A stretch of 64,000 bases of DNA from Porticoccaceae bacterium (GTDB lineage: Bacteria; Pseudomonadota; Gammaproteobacteria; Pseudomonadales; Porticoccaceae): the NCBI GenBank assembly GCA_018069525.1, contig JAGPUQ010000004.1, positions 62,001 through 126,000 on the forward strand, read 5' to 3'. Below, one piece after another: positions 24,953-34,427 of this stretch. Made by a program: the position numbers and the translations under genes. Below the pieces are notes generated by a model, which made no database searches, was not told the origin of the DNA, and saw only the letters and a list, made by a program, of their open reading frames with translations. The stretch's first letter is position 1, and each line of letters starts with the position of its first letter.

Positions 24953-27037
24953 TTAAGGGAAATCCAGCGTTGCTTTCAACAGCACTCTGGTTTCAAACAC
25001 GTTTTCTTCATAAAATTCGTTGTAGTTATCGCCCAGGTTTTGGCCGATCAGTTGCAGTTTTCCGGCGCTCGAGCCGGTCTTAAAGCGATAAGTGATTTGT
25101 GCGTCTAGGCGGGTAAATTCATCGATAAAATCACCCGAAAGCCACTCCACCTCATTTTGATGATAGAGCGTGACCCCGGCACTGAAGGCGTCATTGAGCC
25201 GGTGGTTGACGAGCAAGCCACCGGCATGACGAGGCATACTATTATCGACGTCGGTGAAAGTCAGCGGCGCGAGCGTTTGAATCAGCTCACTGTCCAGGTC
25301 GAGATAGGTGTAGTGCAGCCTTATGTAGGTGTGATCGCCTGGGCGATAGGTAAGTTCCATCTCGGCGCCTCGGGTTTCCCAGGTGGCGATGTTGTCCCGT
25401 ACCAGGCGGCTGGTATCAAGGTTTGCAGGAAAGTCGTTAAAAGACTCCTTGTAATCTTCCAGGCCATCGTCAATTTCTTCCCAGAACAACTTGAAGTCAA
25501 GGGTCATATTATGGTCGGGCAAGCGCGCCAAATAAGCCAGTTCGATATTGGTGATTTGCTCTTCATCGAGCTCTTCGGTACGGCGTTGGTCTTCCAGTAT
25601 CAAGTCCCCCGCTCGATAGACGAGGCGCTCGTTGGTTTCGGTGATGGAGGGCGTGCGCTTACCCCGAGCACCGCTTAAACGTAGGGTGTGATCCGGGTGT
25701 AGATCGTAGTTAAGGGAGAGGCGAGGGGAGATCAAGGTGCCCTGGATGGAGTGCTCGACCATCATCCCGGCGTTGAAGGTGAGGCGCTGCCAGGGCGACC
25801 ATTCACTGTGGCTGAAGATGCGGAAAGATTGTTCGTCTACTTTGCCCCTGTCGCCGAGAAACAGGGTGGAGTCAACCGACTCGTGGCGGGCACCCAGGCC
25901 GACGGTCCATTTTAAACGGTCTGAAAACTGATGGCGATAGCGGCCTTCCAGGTCGTAACGTTCGGATTCCATGGTGTGAAAACCAAAAATAAAGGGCTGA
26001 TCGACAAGATTAAAGGGTGCCCCAAATAAAAACGGAGGAACCAAGGTAGAGAGTAGCCCAAGATTGGCGGTGCCGTAGGCGCGAAAGTAATTGCGATAAA
26101 ACTGCAGCTGGAAGTCCTGTTTATCGGAAACCAGGTGATCCCAATGCAGGCGCTGATACTGGCTGTAATAGCGCACGGGGATGAATTCCTCGGTGCTCGA
26201 CGGATAGCCAAATTCAGTATCCTGGCGGGAAAAACCGACATCTACATCAAGGCTATTGTTGAGGTTCGGGGTCAGGGTAGTGCGCAGGGCAAAGCTGAGG
26301 GCTTCTTCGCCATCGTCGGGGCCGAAGGCGTCGATGTCGGGGAACCCGTTATTGTGTCGGTAGTTCACCGATAAGCGATAATCGGCGGTGCCCAGGTTGT
26401 TGTTGTGGCGCAGGGCGACCTCGCGGGTACGGTTATCCCCGCTAATGACTTTGAGGCGGGTACCGGCATCCTGTATCGGTGCGCGAGTAATAATATTCAC
26501 CGCACCTAAAAATGCGTTGGAGCCCTGGGTGGGCGCGTTGGGGCCGCGCACGATTTCGATGCGCTCAATATCGTCGAGATCGATGCCAAGGGAACTCCAG
26601 ATTACCGTCGACTGGATAGGTTCATATACGGAGCGGCCATCGACCATGACTTCTAAATGATTGGGGAATTCCTGGCCCACCCCGTGGTAGGAAATTGCGA
26701 AACGATTGGCGTTAACCGCGTAGGCCTGAAAGCCCGGTACCAGGCGAAACACGTCGACCCAGTTCAGCGCGCCGGAGTCGGCAATCATCTGCTGGTCGAT
26801 AATGGTAATACTGGCGGGACTGCGATTTAAGGCCTGATCCATTCCGGTGGCGACAGAGATAACGGGAATGTCGCTTAATAAATCAGCTTCAGTAAGGCTG
26901 TCGTGTGCTGCGAAAGCGGCATTGGTGCTACCGCAGCTCAACAGTATCCCAAACACACAGGCAGCAGCCGAAAGCTGATCTACACCGCGGAGCGGCGATG
27001 GATGGCAGGCCTTAGATGTGTGGGGGGTGAATAACAC
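24953..27037 (-). CDS. TonB-dependent outer membrane receptor (copy 1)
   Basis: 694 residues from the GTG at 27037, which has AGGGAAG at good spacing. An upstream TTG at 27094 would lengthen it without support. Signal peptide near residues 20-43, then the short N-terminal segment LTEADLLSDIPVISVATGMDQ and a plug domain with PASITIIDQQMI, SGALNWVDVFRLVPGFQAY and EIVRGPNAPTQGSNAFLGAV, then a 22-strand-type barrel ending in the aromatic-rich FETRVLLKATLDFP. There is no N-terminal STN signalling domain. It is a close paralogue of the next receptor and leads into the binding protein and kinase genes. Substrate unknown. Confidence 0.88.
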   Translation of the reverse strand: MLFTPHTSKACHPSPLRGVDQLSAAACVFGILLSCGSTNAAFAAHDSLTEADLLSDIPVISVATGMDQALNRSPASITIIDQQMIADSGALNWVDVFRLVPGFQAYAVNANRFAISYHGVGQEFPNHLEVMVDGRSVYEPIQSTVIWSSLGIDLDDIERIEIVRGPNAPTQGSNAFLGAVNIITRAPIQDAGTRLKVISGDNRTREVALRHNNNLGTADYRLSVNYRHNNGFPDIDAFGPDDGEEALSFALRTTLTPNLNNSLDVDVGFSRQDTEFGYPSSTEEFIPVRYYSQYQRLHWDHLVSDKQDFQLQFYRNYFRAYGTANLGLLSTLVPPFLFGAPFNLVDQPFIFGFHTMESERYDLEGRYRHQFSDRLKWTVGLGARHESVDSTLFLGDRGKVDEQSFRIFSHSEWSPWQRLTFNAGMMVEHSIQGTLISPRLSLNYDLHPDHTLRLSGARGKRTPSITETNERLVYRAGDLILEDQRRTEELDEEQITNIELAYLARLPDHNMTLDFKLFWEEIDDGLEDYKESFNDFPANLDTSRLVRDNIATWETRGAEMELTYRPGDHTYIRLHYTYLDLDSELIQTLAPLTFTDVDNSMPRHAGGLLVNHRLNDAFSAGVTLYHQNEVEWLSGDFIDEFTRLDAQITYRFKTGSSAGKLQLIGQNLGDNYNEFYEENVFETRVLLKATLDFP

Positions 27038-27118
27038 TATTTTCTTCCCTGAAAACGGGCTGGCGCTATCAGTGTAGCGATTCCAGCGGGGCAAACAAGC
27101 CTTGGTGCTACTGCCTTA

Positions 27119-27136
27119 AAGGCTAATTCTAGCCTT
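27119..27136. terminator. Hairpin between the two receptor genes (weak terminator)
   Basis: AAGGCTA-ATTC-TAGCCTT forms a 7-bp stem with a 4-base loop, just after the stop of the upstream receptor gene. There is no long T-run, so transcription probably continues into the second receptor gene. Confidence 0.35.
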
Positions 27137-27162
27137 GTTTAATCCCTGGTGCGAGGTCGGCG

Positions 27163-29253
27163 CTAATCAGGCAGCTCTATTTGGGCGCGTAGAAATACTT
27201 TAGTTTCAAACAGGTTCTCTTCGTTGAATTCGCTGTAGTCGTCAAACAGATTTTGGCCTACCAACTGTAAGGTGGCCTCTGAAGTGCCCACTTGAAAGCG
27301 ATAAGTGGCCTGGGCATCAAAGCGGGTAAATTGCTCGGTGAAGTTACCATTGCGCCAGTCGACATCGGTTTGATATTGGGCGAAAAAGCCGAGGTCAAAA
27401 TTTTGTGTCAGCTGATGGTTAACCAATAAACCGCCGCTGTGTTGTGGGGTGCCTTCGTCGAAGTCTTTCGTCACCCATGGGTTGAAGCTGTCTATCCGGG
27501 TACTGTCGATATCCGCATAGGCGTAGTGCAAGCGGATAAACGTACGACTGCCAGGTCGATAGGTGAGCTGTAACTCGGCGCCCGTGGTGTTCCAGTCGGC
27601 AACGTTATCGCGGACCAGACGTTCTGCATCCAGAAAGGCGGTGGGCGGGATGACCTCGCGGTAGTCATCCAGTCCGTCGCGAATTTCTTCGCGAAATAGG
27701 TTGATATCAATACTTAAGCCCAGCTCCGGGAAGTGCCCCACATAGCCGAGTTCAATGCTAGAGATCTGTTCTTCGTCCAGGGCCTCTGTACGGCGTATAT
27801 CTTCCGCGACGATGCCCCCGTTGAGGGCAAATAGGTTTCTTTCGTTAGTTTCGCTAATAGAGGGCCCCCTACGACCCTGCGCCAGACTTACGCGCAGGGT
27901 GTGATCTGGTGTCAGTGCGTAATTGAGAGACACTCGGGGTGACAGTAGAGTGCCGACGCGCGTTTTTTCAACCATGGCTCCTGCATTCACCGTCCACTGA
28001 TCGAGAGGTGACCATTGGCCGTGGGCAAAAAAGCGCCAGGTTTGTTCGTCGATGCTTTTTGAGCTGGTAAAGGTCGCACTATCCACGGTCTCGTGCCGCG
28101 CACCAAATCCCCATATCGAATTAAAGTGGTCGGAAAACCGGTAGCGATAGCTGCCTTCCAGATCATAGCGCTCGGATTCCAGAGAATCGAAGCCCTGAAT
28201 TATGGACTGGTCCGGGATGAGGATGCCCGGAAACACGACAATCGATTCGGGAGGAACATTCAGGATTTGCGAAAGTAAACCGAAATTACGAGAGCCATCC
28301 GCTTGCAAATGATTGCGATAAAATTGCAATTGTAAACTGCTTTTATCCGAGATCAGGCGCTGCCAGGCCAGGCGCTGGTATTGGCTGTCATAGCGTATGG
28401 GAATGTATTCTTCAGTGCGATCGGCGTCGCCAAATTCGGTATCCTGGCGACTAAAACCAACATCAATATCCAGCGTGTCGCTCAGCGACGGGGTATAGGT
28501 GCTACGCAAGTTAATATGCCAGGCTTCTTCGCCATCGTCCGGGCCAAAGGCGTCGAAATCGGGGAAGCCGTCATCGCGGCGGTGACCCAGGGAGAGTCGG
28601 TAGTCGGCAGCGCCAATTTGGGCGCTGTGTCGCAGGGTGGTCTCCCGCGTGCCGTCTTCGCCGACAATGGCTTTAAGGCGGGTGCCCTGGTCTTGTATGG
28701 GCTTGCGGGTAATGATATTGACCGCGCCTACAAAGGCGTTGGAGCCGTGGGCGGCGGCGCTGCTACCGCGCACCACTTCAATGTGATCAATATCGTCAAA
28801 ATCGATACCTAGAGCACCCCAGATCACGGTGGACTGGATCGGGTCGTACACCGAGCGGCCATCGACCATCACCTCCAGGTGATTCGGTAGCTCGCGGCCC
28901 TGGCCGTGGTAGGAAATCCCGTAGCGATTGGCATTCGGTGCATAGGCCTGGAAACCCGGTACCAAACGAAATACATCCACCCAATTCAGTGCCCCAGAAG
29001 CGCGAATCATCTCCCGATCGATAATGGTGACGCTAGCCGGAGCTTGCGCCGGTGTCTGTTCGAGACGGCTGGCGATGCTGATTGTCGCAATATTGCCGAG
29101 CAAATCCGCTTCGGTCAGCATCGGTTCCGGATTGGCGCTAACGCTGGATGACACCAGGAGACAGCCGACAAGGCCGAGCGCGGTCTCGAGGGAGCGGTAG
29201 GCGGCGCAGGGTTTTAATGGGCGAAGAGACATCTGTAGCTGCCTAATATTCAT
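27163..29253 (-). CDS. TonB-dependent outer membrane receptor (copy 2)
   Basis: 696 residues, starting at the ATG at 29253, with a signal peptide ending near SSSVSA. The plug and barrel follow the same plan as the neighbouring receptor and share long blocks with it (SGALNWVDVFRLVPGFQAY, NHLEVMVDGRSVY, PIQSTVIW, AFGPDDGEEA, LEGSYRYRFS versus LEGRYRHQFS), so the two arose by tandem duplication and then diverged. Again there is no STN domain. The 174-base spacer upstream (29254-29427) to the histidine phosphatase gene probably holds the operon promoter, but I see no clear one. Confidence 0.88.
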   Translation of the reverse strand: MNIRQLQMSLRPLKPCAAYRSLETALGLVGCLLVSSSVSANPEPMLTEADLLGNIATISIASRLEQTPAQAPASVTIIDREMIRASGALNWVDVFRLVPGFQAYAPNANRYGISYHGQGRELPNHLEVMVDGRSVYDPIQSTVIWGALGIDFDDIDHIEVVRGSSAAAHGSNAFVGAVNIITRKPIQDQGTRLKAIVGEDGTRETTLRHSAQIGAADYRLSLGHRRDDGFPDFDAFGPDDGEEAWHINLRSTYTPSLSDTLDIDVGFSRQDTEFGDADRTEEYIPIRYDSQYQRLAWQRLISDKSSLQLQFYRNHLQADGSRNFGLLSQILNVPPESIVVFPGILIPDQSIIQGFDSLESERYDLEGSYRYRFSDHFNSIWGFGARHETVDSATFTSSKSIDEQTWRFFAHGQWSPLDQWTVNAGAMVEKTRVGTLLSPRVSLNYALTPDHTLRVSLAQGRRGPSISETNERNLFALNGGIVAEDIRRTEALDEEQISSIELGYVGHFPELGLSIDINLFREEIRDGLDDYREVIPPTAFLDAERLVRDNVADWNTTGAELQLTYRPGSRTFIRLHYAYADIDSTRIDSFNPWVTKDFDEGTPQHSGGLLVNHQLTQNFDLGFFAQYQTDVDWRNGNFTEQFTRFDAQATYRFQVGTSEATLQLVGQNLFDDYSEFNEENLFETKVFLRAQIELPD

Positions 29254-29427
29254 AGTTTTTTCTTGGCTGGATAGATAGTTTTATTAGTTTAGATAGTCTA
29301 TCAATGCGTGGAACATTAAACCATACGATCTTAGTTAGCTTTAGGAATCACTGGTAGCCGACTAGAGCGGCAATACTGACAGTCTGGAAGAGGCCGTGTA
29401 CCATGTTATTCCCTCAGAAAAGAATTC

Positions 29428-30141
29428 ATGCAGTACTCCATGAGCGAAATTTATTTTGTCCGTCACGGGCAGGCCTCACTACTTTCTAAAAACTATGATC
29501 AGCTTTCGGATTTAGGTTGGCAGCAGGCGCGTTGGCTGGGGGAGTATTTCCGGGAGCGCGAACTATCCTTCGATCGGGTTATTGTCGGCGACATGCGCCG
29601 TCATCGGGAAACCCTGCAAGGTCTCAGCGAGGGTATGGGAATAAGCTGGGAGTCTCAGGTAGATCCTCGGTTCAACGAGTTTACTTTTCGACCGGTTATG
29701 CGTCTGTATCAACAGTGCAACAATCCTGAAGCCGAAGCGCCGACAACTGCCGAAGAATTTTTTGGTATGTTGCGGGAAGTAATGGAGGCCTGGATTACAG
29801 GCGAGCTGGATGAAATATTACGGCGCCACGATGAAGAAAAAAATAGCGCCACTGAAAGCTGGGAACAGTTTAACCAGCGCGTGGTAGCAGGCCTGAATGA
29901 GGTACAGCAGGGCCGGCAGGGAGAGCGGGTGTTGATCGTCTCCTCCGGCGGCCCTAAATCCCTGGCGATGAAACATGTTATGGGTTTGTCGAATGACGCG
30001 ACCATCGAGTTGATGTTGCAAATCCGCAATACCTCGGTGACTCGATTTTTGAGCAGTGCTGAACGGATGTCGCTGCGGGCATTTAATGGCCTGGCGCATA
30101 TGGAGCGCACAGATCGACGCCACGCGATTACTATGGTTTAA
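29428..30141 (+). CDS. Histidine phosphatase family protein (PhoE/GpmB-like)
   Basis: 237 residues. The catalytic RHG motif is at the N-terminus (IYFVRHGQASLL), and the second conserved block (ERVLIVSSGGPKSLAMKH) occupies the place of the second catalytic histidine; here it reads SSGG rather than SHGG, so that histidine appears replaced. Family members act as phosphomonoesterases or phosphoglycerate mutases. The gene lies 72 bases upstream of an acyl-CoA dehydrogenase and a kinase-like gene and may belong to that operon. Substrate unknown. An internal ATG at 29440 is an alternative start without a ribosome site. Confidence 0.8.
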   Translation: MQYSMSEIYFVRHGQASLLSKNYDQLSDLGWQQARWLGEYFRERELSFDRVIVGDMRRHRETLQGLSEGMGISWESQVDPRFNEFTFRPVMRLYQQCNNPEAEAPTTAEEFFGMLREVMEAWITGELDEILRRHDEEKNSATESWEQFNQRVVAGLNEVQQGRQGERVLIVSSGGPKSLAMKHVMGLSNDATIELMLQIRNTSVTRFLSSAERMSLRAFNGLAHMERTDRRHAITMV

Positions 30142-30213
30142 GTTGAGGAGCTGCGGCTTAAACCGACATAGAACACGAATTTTAAACTTAGAGTAAGAAG
30201 AGGAAGTACGGAT

Positions 30214-31422
30214 ATGAATTTTGATTTTTCCGAAAAAGCCGAACAGCTAAAACTGCGCTTAGAACAGTTTATGAATAAAGAAGTGTATCCGGTCGAACAC
30301 CAGTACGCGGAATACCTGAAAACGGCCGAAAACCCCTGGGCCAGTCCGCCCCTGATGGTAGAGCTAAAAGCCAAGGCGAAACAAGAAGGCTTATGGAATT
30401 TATTTTTGCCCGCCCACCACCGCGAAGACGGTTTGACTAACCTAGATTACGCGCCACTGGCAGAAGTGATGGGCCGAGTACTATGGGCGCCGGAAATTTT
30501 TAACTGTAATGCACCCGATACCGGCAATATGGAAGTGTTTATTAAATATGCAACGGAAGCGCAAAAGGAGGAGTGGCTGCAGCCTTTGCTCGCAGGTGAA
30601 ATTCGCTCCGCCTTTGTGATGACCGAACCCGACGTGGCAAGTTCTGATGCCACCAATGTGCAATGCTCGATTGTGCGCGACGGTGACGAGTATGTTATCA
30701 ATGGTCGGAAATGGTTTATTACCGGCATCATGCACGACGATTGCAAAATCATGATCGTGATGGGCAAGACCGATCCCGATAATCCCAACCGACATATTCA
30801 GCAGTCGCAAATTTTGGTACCAAAGGATACTCCTGGCGTAACGATTGTTCGTCCTTTGTCCACCCTGGGTTACTTCGACCCTCCCCTGGGGCACGGCGAA
30901 ATTAATTTTGAAGACGTGAGGGTGCCGGTCGAAAATATTTTATTGGGTGAAGGCAGAGGCTTTGAAATTGCCCAGGGGCGTTTAGGGCCGGGGCGTATTC
31001 ATCATTGCATGCGTTTAATTGGCTGTGCCCAGCGCGCGCTGGAATTAATGTGCAAGCGCGTTGAAGAGCGCGCCACTTTTGGCACCAAGCTGAGCGAGTA
31101 TCAATCCATTCGTGAAGATATAGCGCAATCGTTTTGCGATATTGAGCAGGCGCGCTTACTGACCTTGCGCGCTGCCGAAAAAATAGATCGGGAAGGCACT
31201 AAGGCCGCACGTGACTTAATTGCCGCTATTAAAATTGTTACGCCCTCGATGACACAGCGAGTGGTTGATCGGGCGATACAGGTACACGGTGCCGGTGGTT
31301 TAACCGAAGATTATTTTCTCGCCGAAGCCTTTAATTACGCTCGACAAATTCGCTTTGCCGATGGCCCGGATCAAGTGCATATGATGCAATTGGGTCGTTC
31401 CCTGGTTAAGAAATATAATTAA
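30214..31422 (+). CDS. Acyl-CoA dehydrogenase, ACAD10/11-like
   Basis: 402 residues with the acyl-CoA dehydrogenase blocks FVMTEPDVASSDATN, GPGRIHHCMRLIG and VHGAGGLTEDYFLAEAFNYARQIRFADGPDQVH. This version, with the PDQVHMMQLGR tail, is the one that in mammals is fused behind a kinase-like domain as ACAD10/11 and that in bacteria is encoded beside a separate kinase-like gene. Here that gene follows after 23 bases. The likely role, by analogy, is in turning phosphorylated hydroxyacyl-CoAs into enoyl-CoAs rather than simple dehydrogenation. The start has a good ribosome site (AAGAGGAAG). Confidence 0.88.
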   Translation: MNFDFSEKAEQLKLRLEQFMNKEVYPVEHQYAEYLKTAENPWASPPLMVELKAKAKQEGLWNLFLPAHHREDGLTNLDYAPLAEVMGRVLWAPEIFNCNAPDTGNMEVFIKYATEAQKEEWLQPLLAGEIRSAFVMTEPDVASSDATNVQCSIVRDGDEYVINGRKWFITGIMHDDCKIMIVMGKTDPDNPNRHIQQSQILVPKDTPGVTIVRPLSTLGYFDPPLGHGEINFEDVRVPVENILLGEGRGFEIAQGRLGPGRIHHCMRLIGCAQRALELMCKRVEERATFGTKLSEYQSIREDIAQSFCDIEQARLLTLRAAEKIDREGTKAARDLIAAIKIVTPSMTQRVVDRAIQVHGAGGLTEDYFLAEAFNYARQIRFADGPDQVHMMQLGRSLVKKYN

Positions 31423-31445
31423 TGAGTTATTGAGGTTACAGATAA

Positions 31446-32498
31446 ATGACCACAGCAATTGATCAATTACCAGAAGCTCGGTTGAATGAATATTTAGCTG
31501 CGCATATCGGTGGTTTTGGAACATTACTCAATGCAGAAAAATTTGAGGGCGGGCAGTCCAACCCCACTTTTTTGTTGACCACCGACACCGCGAAATATGT
31601 TTTGCGCAGTAAGCCACCGGGTGAATTACTGCCTTCCGCTCACGCGGTAGATCGAGAGTACCGGGTTATGAAAGCGCTGGCCGATACACCGGTGCCAGTA
31701 CCCACTATGCGGCATTTGTGTGAAGACGACGACATTATTGGGCGCATGTTTTATGTGATGGATTGTGTCGATGGCACGGTTTATTGGGACGCGAGCCTCG
31801 CGAGTAAATCGCCAGAAGTGCGCGGACATATGTACGACCAAATGAATCAGGTGCTGACCCAGTTACACCAGGTTGATGTGTCTGCGGTCGGTTTGGATAC
31901 CTTTGGTAAGCCGGGTAATTATTTCGAGCGGCAATTAAATCGTTGGGGTAAACAGTACAAAGCAGCGGAGACTGAAACTATTCCAGAAATGGAACAATTA
32001 ATGACATGGTTGGCGGCCAATATGCCCGCCGACGATGGTCGGGTTTCGTTAATTCACGGCGATTATCGTTTGGATAATATGATGTTTTCTAACGACGACA
32101 GCAAACCGACAGTATTAGCAGTGCTCGATTGGGAGTTATCCACTCTGGGTCATCCTTTTTCCGATATTGCCTATCAGTGTATGCAACTGCGTATGCCCAC
32201 CGATCCGGCCCTGGGTAATCTTAGTGGTTTGGCGGGGCTGGATCGCAAAGCTCTGGGTATTCCTTCGGAAGAAGAGTATGTGGCTCAATACTGCGAGCGC
32301 ATGGGTCTGGACGAAATCCCTAATTGGTCGTTTTATCTGGCCTTTAGTTTTTTCCGATTTGCCGCAATTTTGCAGGGCATTATGAAACGCTATCAAGACG
32401 GCACTGCTTCCAGCACGGAGGCGCTCAGTTATGGCCGCATGACGCGACCCATGGCGGAAAAAGCAGTGGAGTTCTTGCGCGAACAGGGCGAGCTATAA
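31446..32498 (+). CDS. Phosphotransferase (APH) family kinase, ACAD10/11 N-domain-like
   Basis: 350 residues of the aminoglycoside-phosphotransferase fold. Visible motifs are FEGGQSNPTFLL (glycine-rich region), YVLRSKPPG (ATP-lysine region), the catalytic LIHGDYRLDNMMF and VLAVLDWELSTLGHP. Close relatives are the N-terminal domain of ACAD10/11 and LvaA of levulinate catabolism, which phosphorylates 4-hydroxyacyl-CoA. Paired with the preceding acyl-CoA dehydrogenase it probably handles hydroxylated acyl-CoAs. An antibiotic-resistance role is unlikely given the context. Confidence 0.85.
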   Translation: MTTAIDQLPEARLNEYLAAHIGGFGTLLNAEKFEGGQSNPTFLLTTDTAKYVLRSKPPGELLPSAHAVDREYRVMKALADTPVPVPTMRHLCEDDDIIGRMFYVMDCVDGTVYWDASLASKSPEVRGHMYDQMNQVLTQLHQVDVSAVGLDTFGKPGNYFERQLNRWGKQYKAAETETIPEMEQLMTWLAANMPADDGRVSLIHGDYRLDNMMFSNDDSKPTVLAVLDWELSTLGHPFSDIAYQCMQLRMPTDPALGNLSGLAGLDRKALGIPSEEEYVAQYCERMGLDEIPNWSFYLAFSFFRFAAILQGIMKRYQDGTASSTEALSYGRMTRPMAEKAVEFLREQGEL

Positions 32499-32525
32499 AC
32501 TATTTATGCGCCCGTTATTTAACAA

Positions 32526-32544
32526 TTAATTACTAGCTAATTAA
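32526..32544. promoter_or_regulatory. Inverted repeat upstream of the quinone oxidoreductase gene
   Basis: TTAATTA-CTAGC-TAATTAA is a perfect 7-bp inverted repeat with a 5-base centre, 36 bases before the next start codon. It is AT-rich and has no T-run, so an operator is more plausible than a terminator. The regulator is unknown. Confidence 0.35.
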
Positions 32545-32579
32545 AGAACACGATGAATATAAACTTTTGAGGAAAGATA

Positions 32580-33557
32580 ATGAAAGCATTGGTGTGTGAA
32601 GCCTACGGCAAGGTAGAGGATTTAGTGTATCGGGACATGCCCGACCCGATACCCGGTACCGGAGAAGTGTTGGTTAACATCGAAGGCATTGGTGTGAATT
32701 TCCCCGATGGCTTGTTAGTGGAAGGAAAGTACCAGTCGAAACCGGAAACACCGTTTATGCCCGGTGGCGAATTTTCCGGTACGGTTAGCGCTCTGGGCGA
32801 AGGTTCCAGCGATTTTTTAGTAGGTGATCGAGTACTTGGCTGGCAATCGGGTTTTGGTGCCTATGCGGAGAAAATTGCGGTGCCAGAAAGCGTTATTTAT
32901 AAAATGCCCGAGAGCATGTCTTTTGATCAAGGTGCAGCATTAATTTGCGCAACTGCGACTGCCCACCACGGACTCAAGCAGCGCGGGCGATTAAAAGCCG
33001 GTGAAACTTTGGTGGTGCTCGGCGCTGCGGGTGGCACCGGAATCGCCGCCGTACAAATTGGTAAAGCCATGGGCGCACGGGTGATTGCGGTGTGTTCAAC
33101 CGATGAAAAAATTGCGTTTGCCAAAACCCAGGGTGCAGACGATGGCATTAATTATTCTCAACAAGACCTTAAGCAAACTATTAAGGATTTAACCGACGGT
33201 CGTGGTGCCGATGTAGTTTACGACGCCGTTGGTGGTGACGCCTTTGATGCCTGCTCCCGAGCGATGGCCTGGGATGGTCGTTTGTTAATTGTGGGTTTTG
33301 CCTCCGGGCGTATTCCGACCTTGCCGGTGAATTTAACCCTGGTAAAAGGTTATTCGGTGGTGGGTGTATTTTGGGGAGCCTTTACCCAAAAACAACCGAA
33401 GGATCATGCCGACAATATGCGCGAATTATTTCAGTGGTTTGAACAAGGTAAAGTGGTACCGGTCATCGACAAAGTGTTTAGTTTGTCGGACGGTGTCCAG
33501 GCTATCAAGCATGTCACCGGGCGTGGTGTTAAGGGCAAGGTCGTAATTCGTCCTTAA
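32580..33557 (+). CDS. NADPH:quinone oxidoreductase family protein
   Basis: 325 residues of the medium-chain dehydrogenase fold without the zinc-binding cysteines. The N-terminal catalytic domain has PGGEFSGTVSALGEG and the Rossmann domain GAAGGTGIAAVQIGKAMGA. The C-terminus ends GRGVKGKVVIRP as usual in this family. It reduces quinones or enones with NADPH. AGGAAAGATA precedes the ATG. Position after the acyl-CoA dehydrogenase/kinase pair and before two SDR genes suggests one catabolic operon for an oxygenated lipid. Confidence 0.85.
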   Translation: MKALVCEAYGKVEDLVYRDMPDPIPGTGEVLVNIEGIGVNFPDGLLVEGKYQSKPETPFMPGGEFSGTVSALGEGSSDFLVGDRVLGWQSGFGAYAEKIAVPESVIYKMPESMSFDQGAALICATATAHHGLKQRGRLKAGETLVVLGAAGGTGIAAVQIGKAMGARVIAVCSTDEKIAFAKTQGADDGINYSQQDLKQTIKDLTDGRGADVVYDAVGGDAFDACSRAMAWDGRLLIVGFASGRIPTLPVNLTLVKGYSVVGVFWGAFTQKQPKDHADNMRELFQWFEQGKVVPVIDKVFSLSDGVQAIKHVTGRGVKGKVVIRP

Positions 33558-33594
33558 ATCAGGAAATAAATCCAGGCAGATAAAAGGCAATCAT

Positions 33595-34380
33595 ATGAAG
33601 ACAGCCCCTATTGATGCTCCGACCTACAATCTAAGTGGCAAGGTCGCGCTGGTCACCGGAGCCTCCAGTGGTTTTGGTGAGCACTTTGCCCGCGTATTAG
33701 CCGCAGCAGGTGCAAGGGTTGTGGTGTGCGCCCGCCGTGAAGATCGGCTTGAAACATTAGTTGACGCAATTGCTGCGAGCGGGGGAGAAGCTCTTGCCGT
33801 GGCCATGGATGTGACGGATGCGGGTAGTGTTGCAGCAGGATTTGAAGCCGCCGAACAAAACTTTGGGCCAGTGACCGTATTAATCAATAACGCCGGTGTG
33901 GCCGTACCCAAACAAGCTCATAAAACCAGTGAGCAGGATTGGGATTTTGTTATGGACACCAACCTCAAAGGTGCGTGGCTAGTCGCTGCCGAAGCCGCGC
34001 GACGTATGGTGGCAGCGGATAGTGGCGGTGCGATTGTGAATATTGCTTCGGTGCTGGGTTTGGCGACCAGTATGGGCCACGGTGTTTATGCCACTTCCAA
34101 AGCAGGTGTGATTCAGCTGACTAAACATATGGCCCTGGAGCTGGCGGGAAAAAATATTCGTGTCAACGCGATTTGTCCTGGTTATTTCAAAACTGAAATG
34201 AACGACGAATATTTTGCAAGCGAAGCAGGGAAGCAATATATCGCCTCAACGCCGGGCAAGCGCCTGGGAGAGATGCAGGAAATGAACGGGCCCTTATTGT
34301 TATTGGCCAGCGATGCGGGTTCATTTATTAATGGCATTGCTTTGCCCGTCGATGGCGGACATTTGGTCACGTCGATATAG
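33595..34380 (+). CDS. Short-chain dehydrogenase/reductase
   Basis: 261 residues of the classical SDR type. Cofactor motif TGASSGFGEHFA, the NNAGVAV block, the catalytic serine in NIASVLG, and YxxxK as YATSKAG. Terminal block NGIALPVDGGHLV is typical. Likely oxidises or reduces a hydroxyacyl-CoA or alcohol; substrate not readable. Second SDR follows after 47 bases. Confidence 0.88.
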   Translation: MKTAPIDAPTYNLSGKVALVTGASSGFGEHFARVLAAAGARVVVCARREDRLETLVDAIAASGGEALAVAMDVTDAGSVAAGFEAAEQNFGPVTVLINNAGVAVPKQAHKTSEQDWDFVMDTNLKGAWLVAAEAARRMVAADSGGAIVNIASVLGLATSMGHGVYATSKAGVIQLTKHMALELAGKNIRVNAICPGYFKTEMNDEYFASEAGKQYIASTPGKRLGEMQEMNGPLLLLASDAGSFINGIALPVDGGHLVTSI

Positions 34381-34427
34381 ACTTTAATTAAATAGTTAAG
34401 TGAACAAAAAGTTAAACGGGAAAATAA

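Noticed and set aside
29292-29302. Small palindrome GATAGTCTATC as an operator of the receptor operon
   Set aside because: Only 5 bp per arm in AT-rich DNA, with no second copy or promoter elements around it.
31446-32498. Aminoglycoside resistance gene
   Set aside because: The fold is shared, but the neighbouring acyl-CoA dehydrogenase and the ACAD10/11-like motifs point to lipid metabolism.
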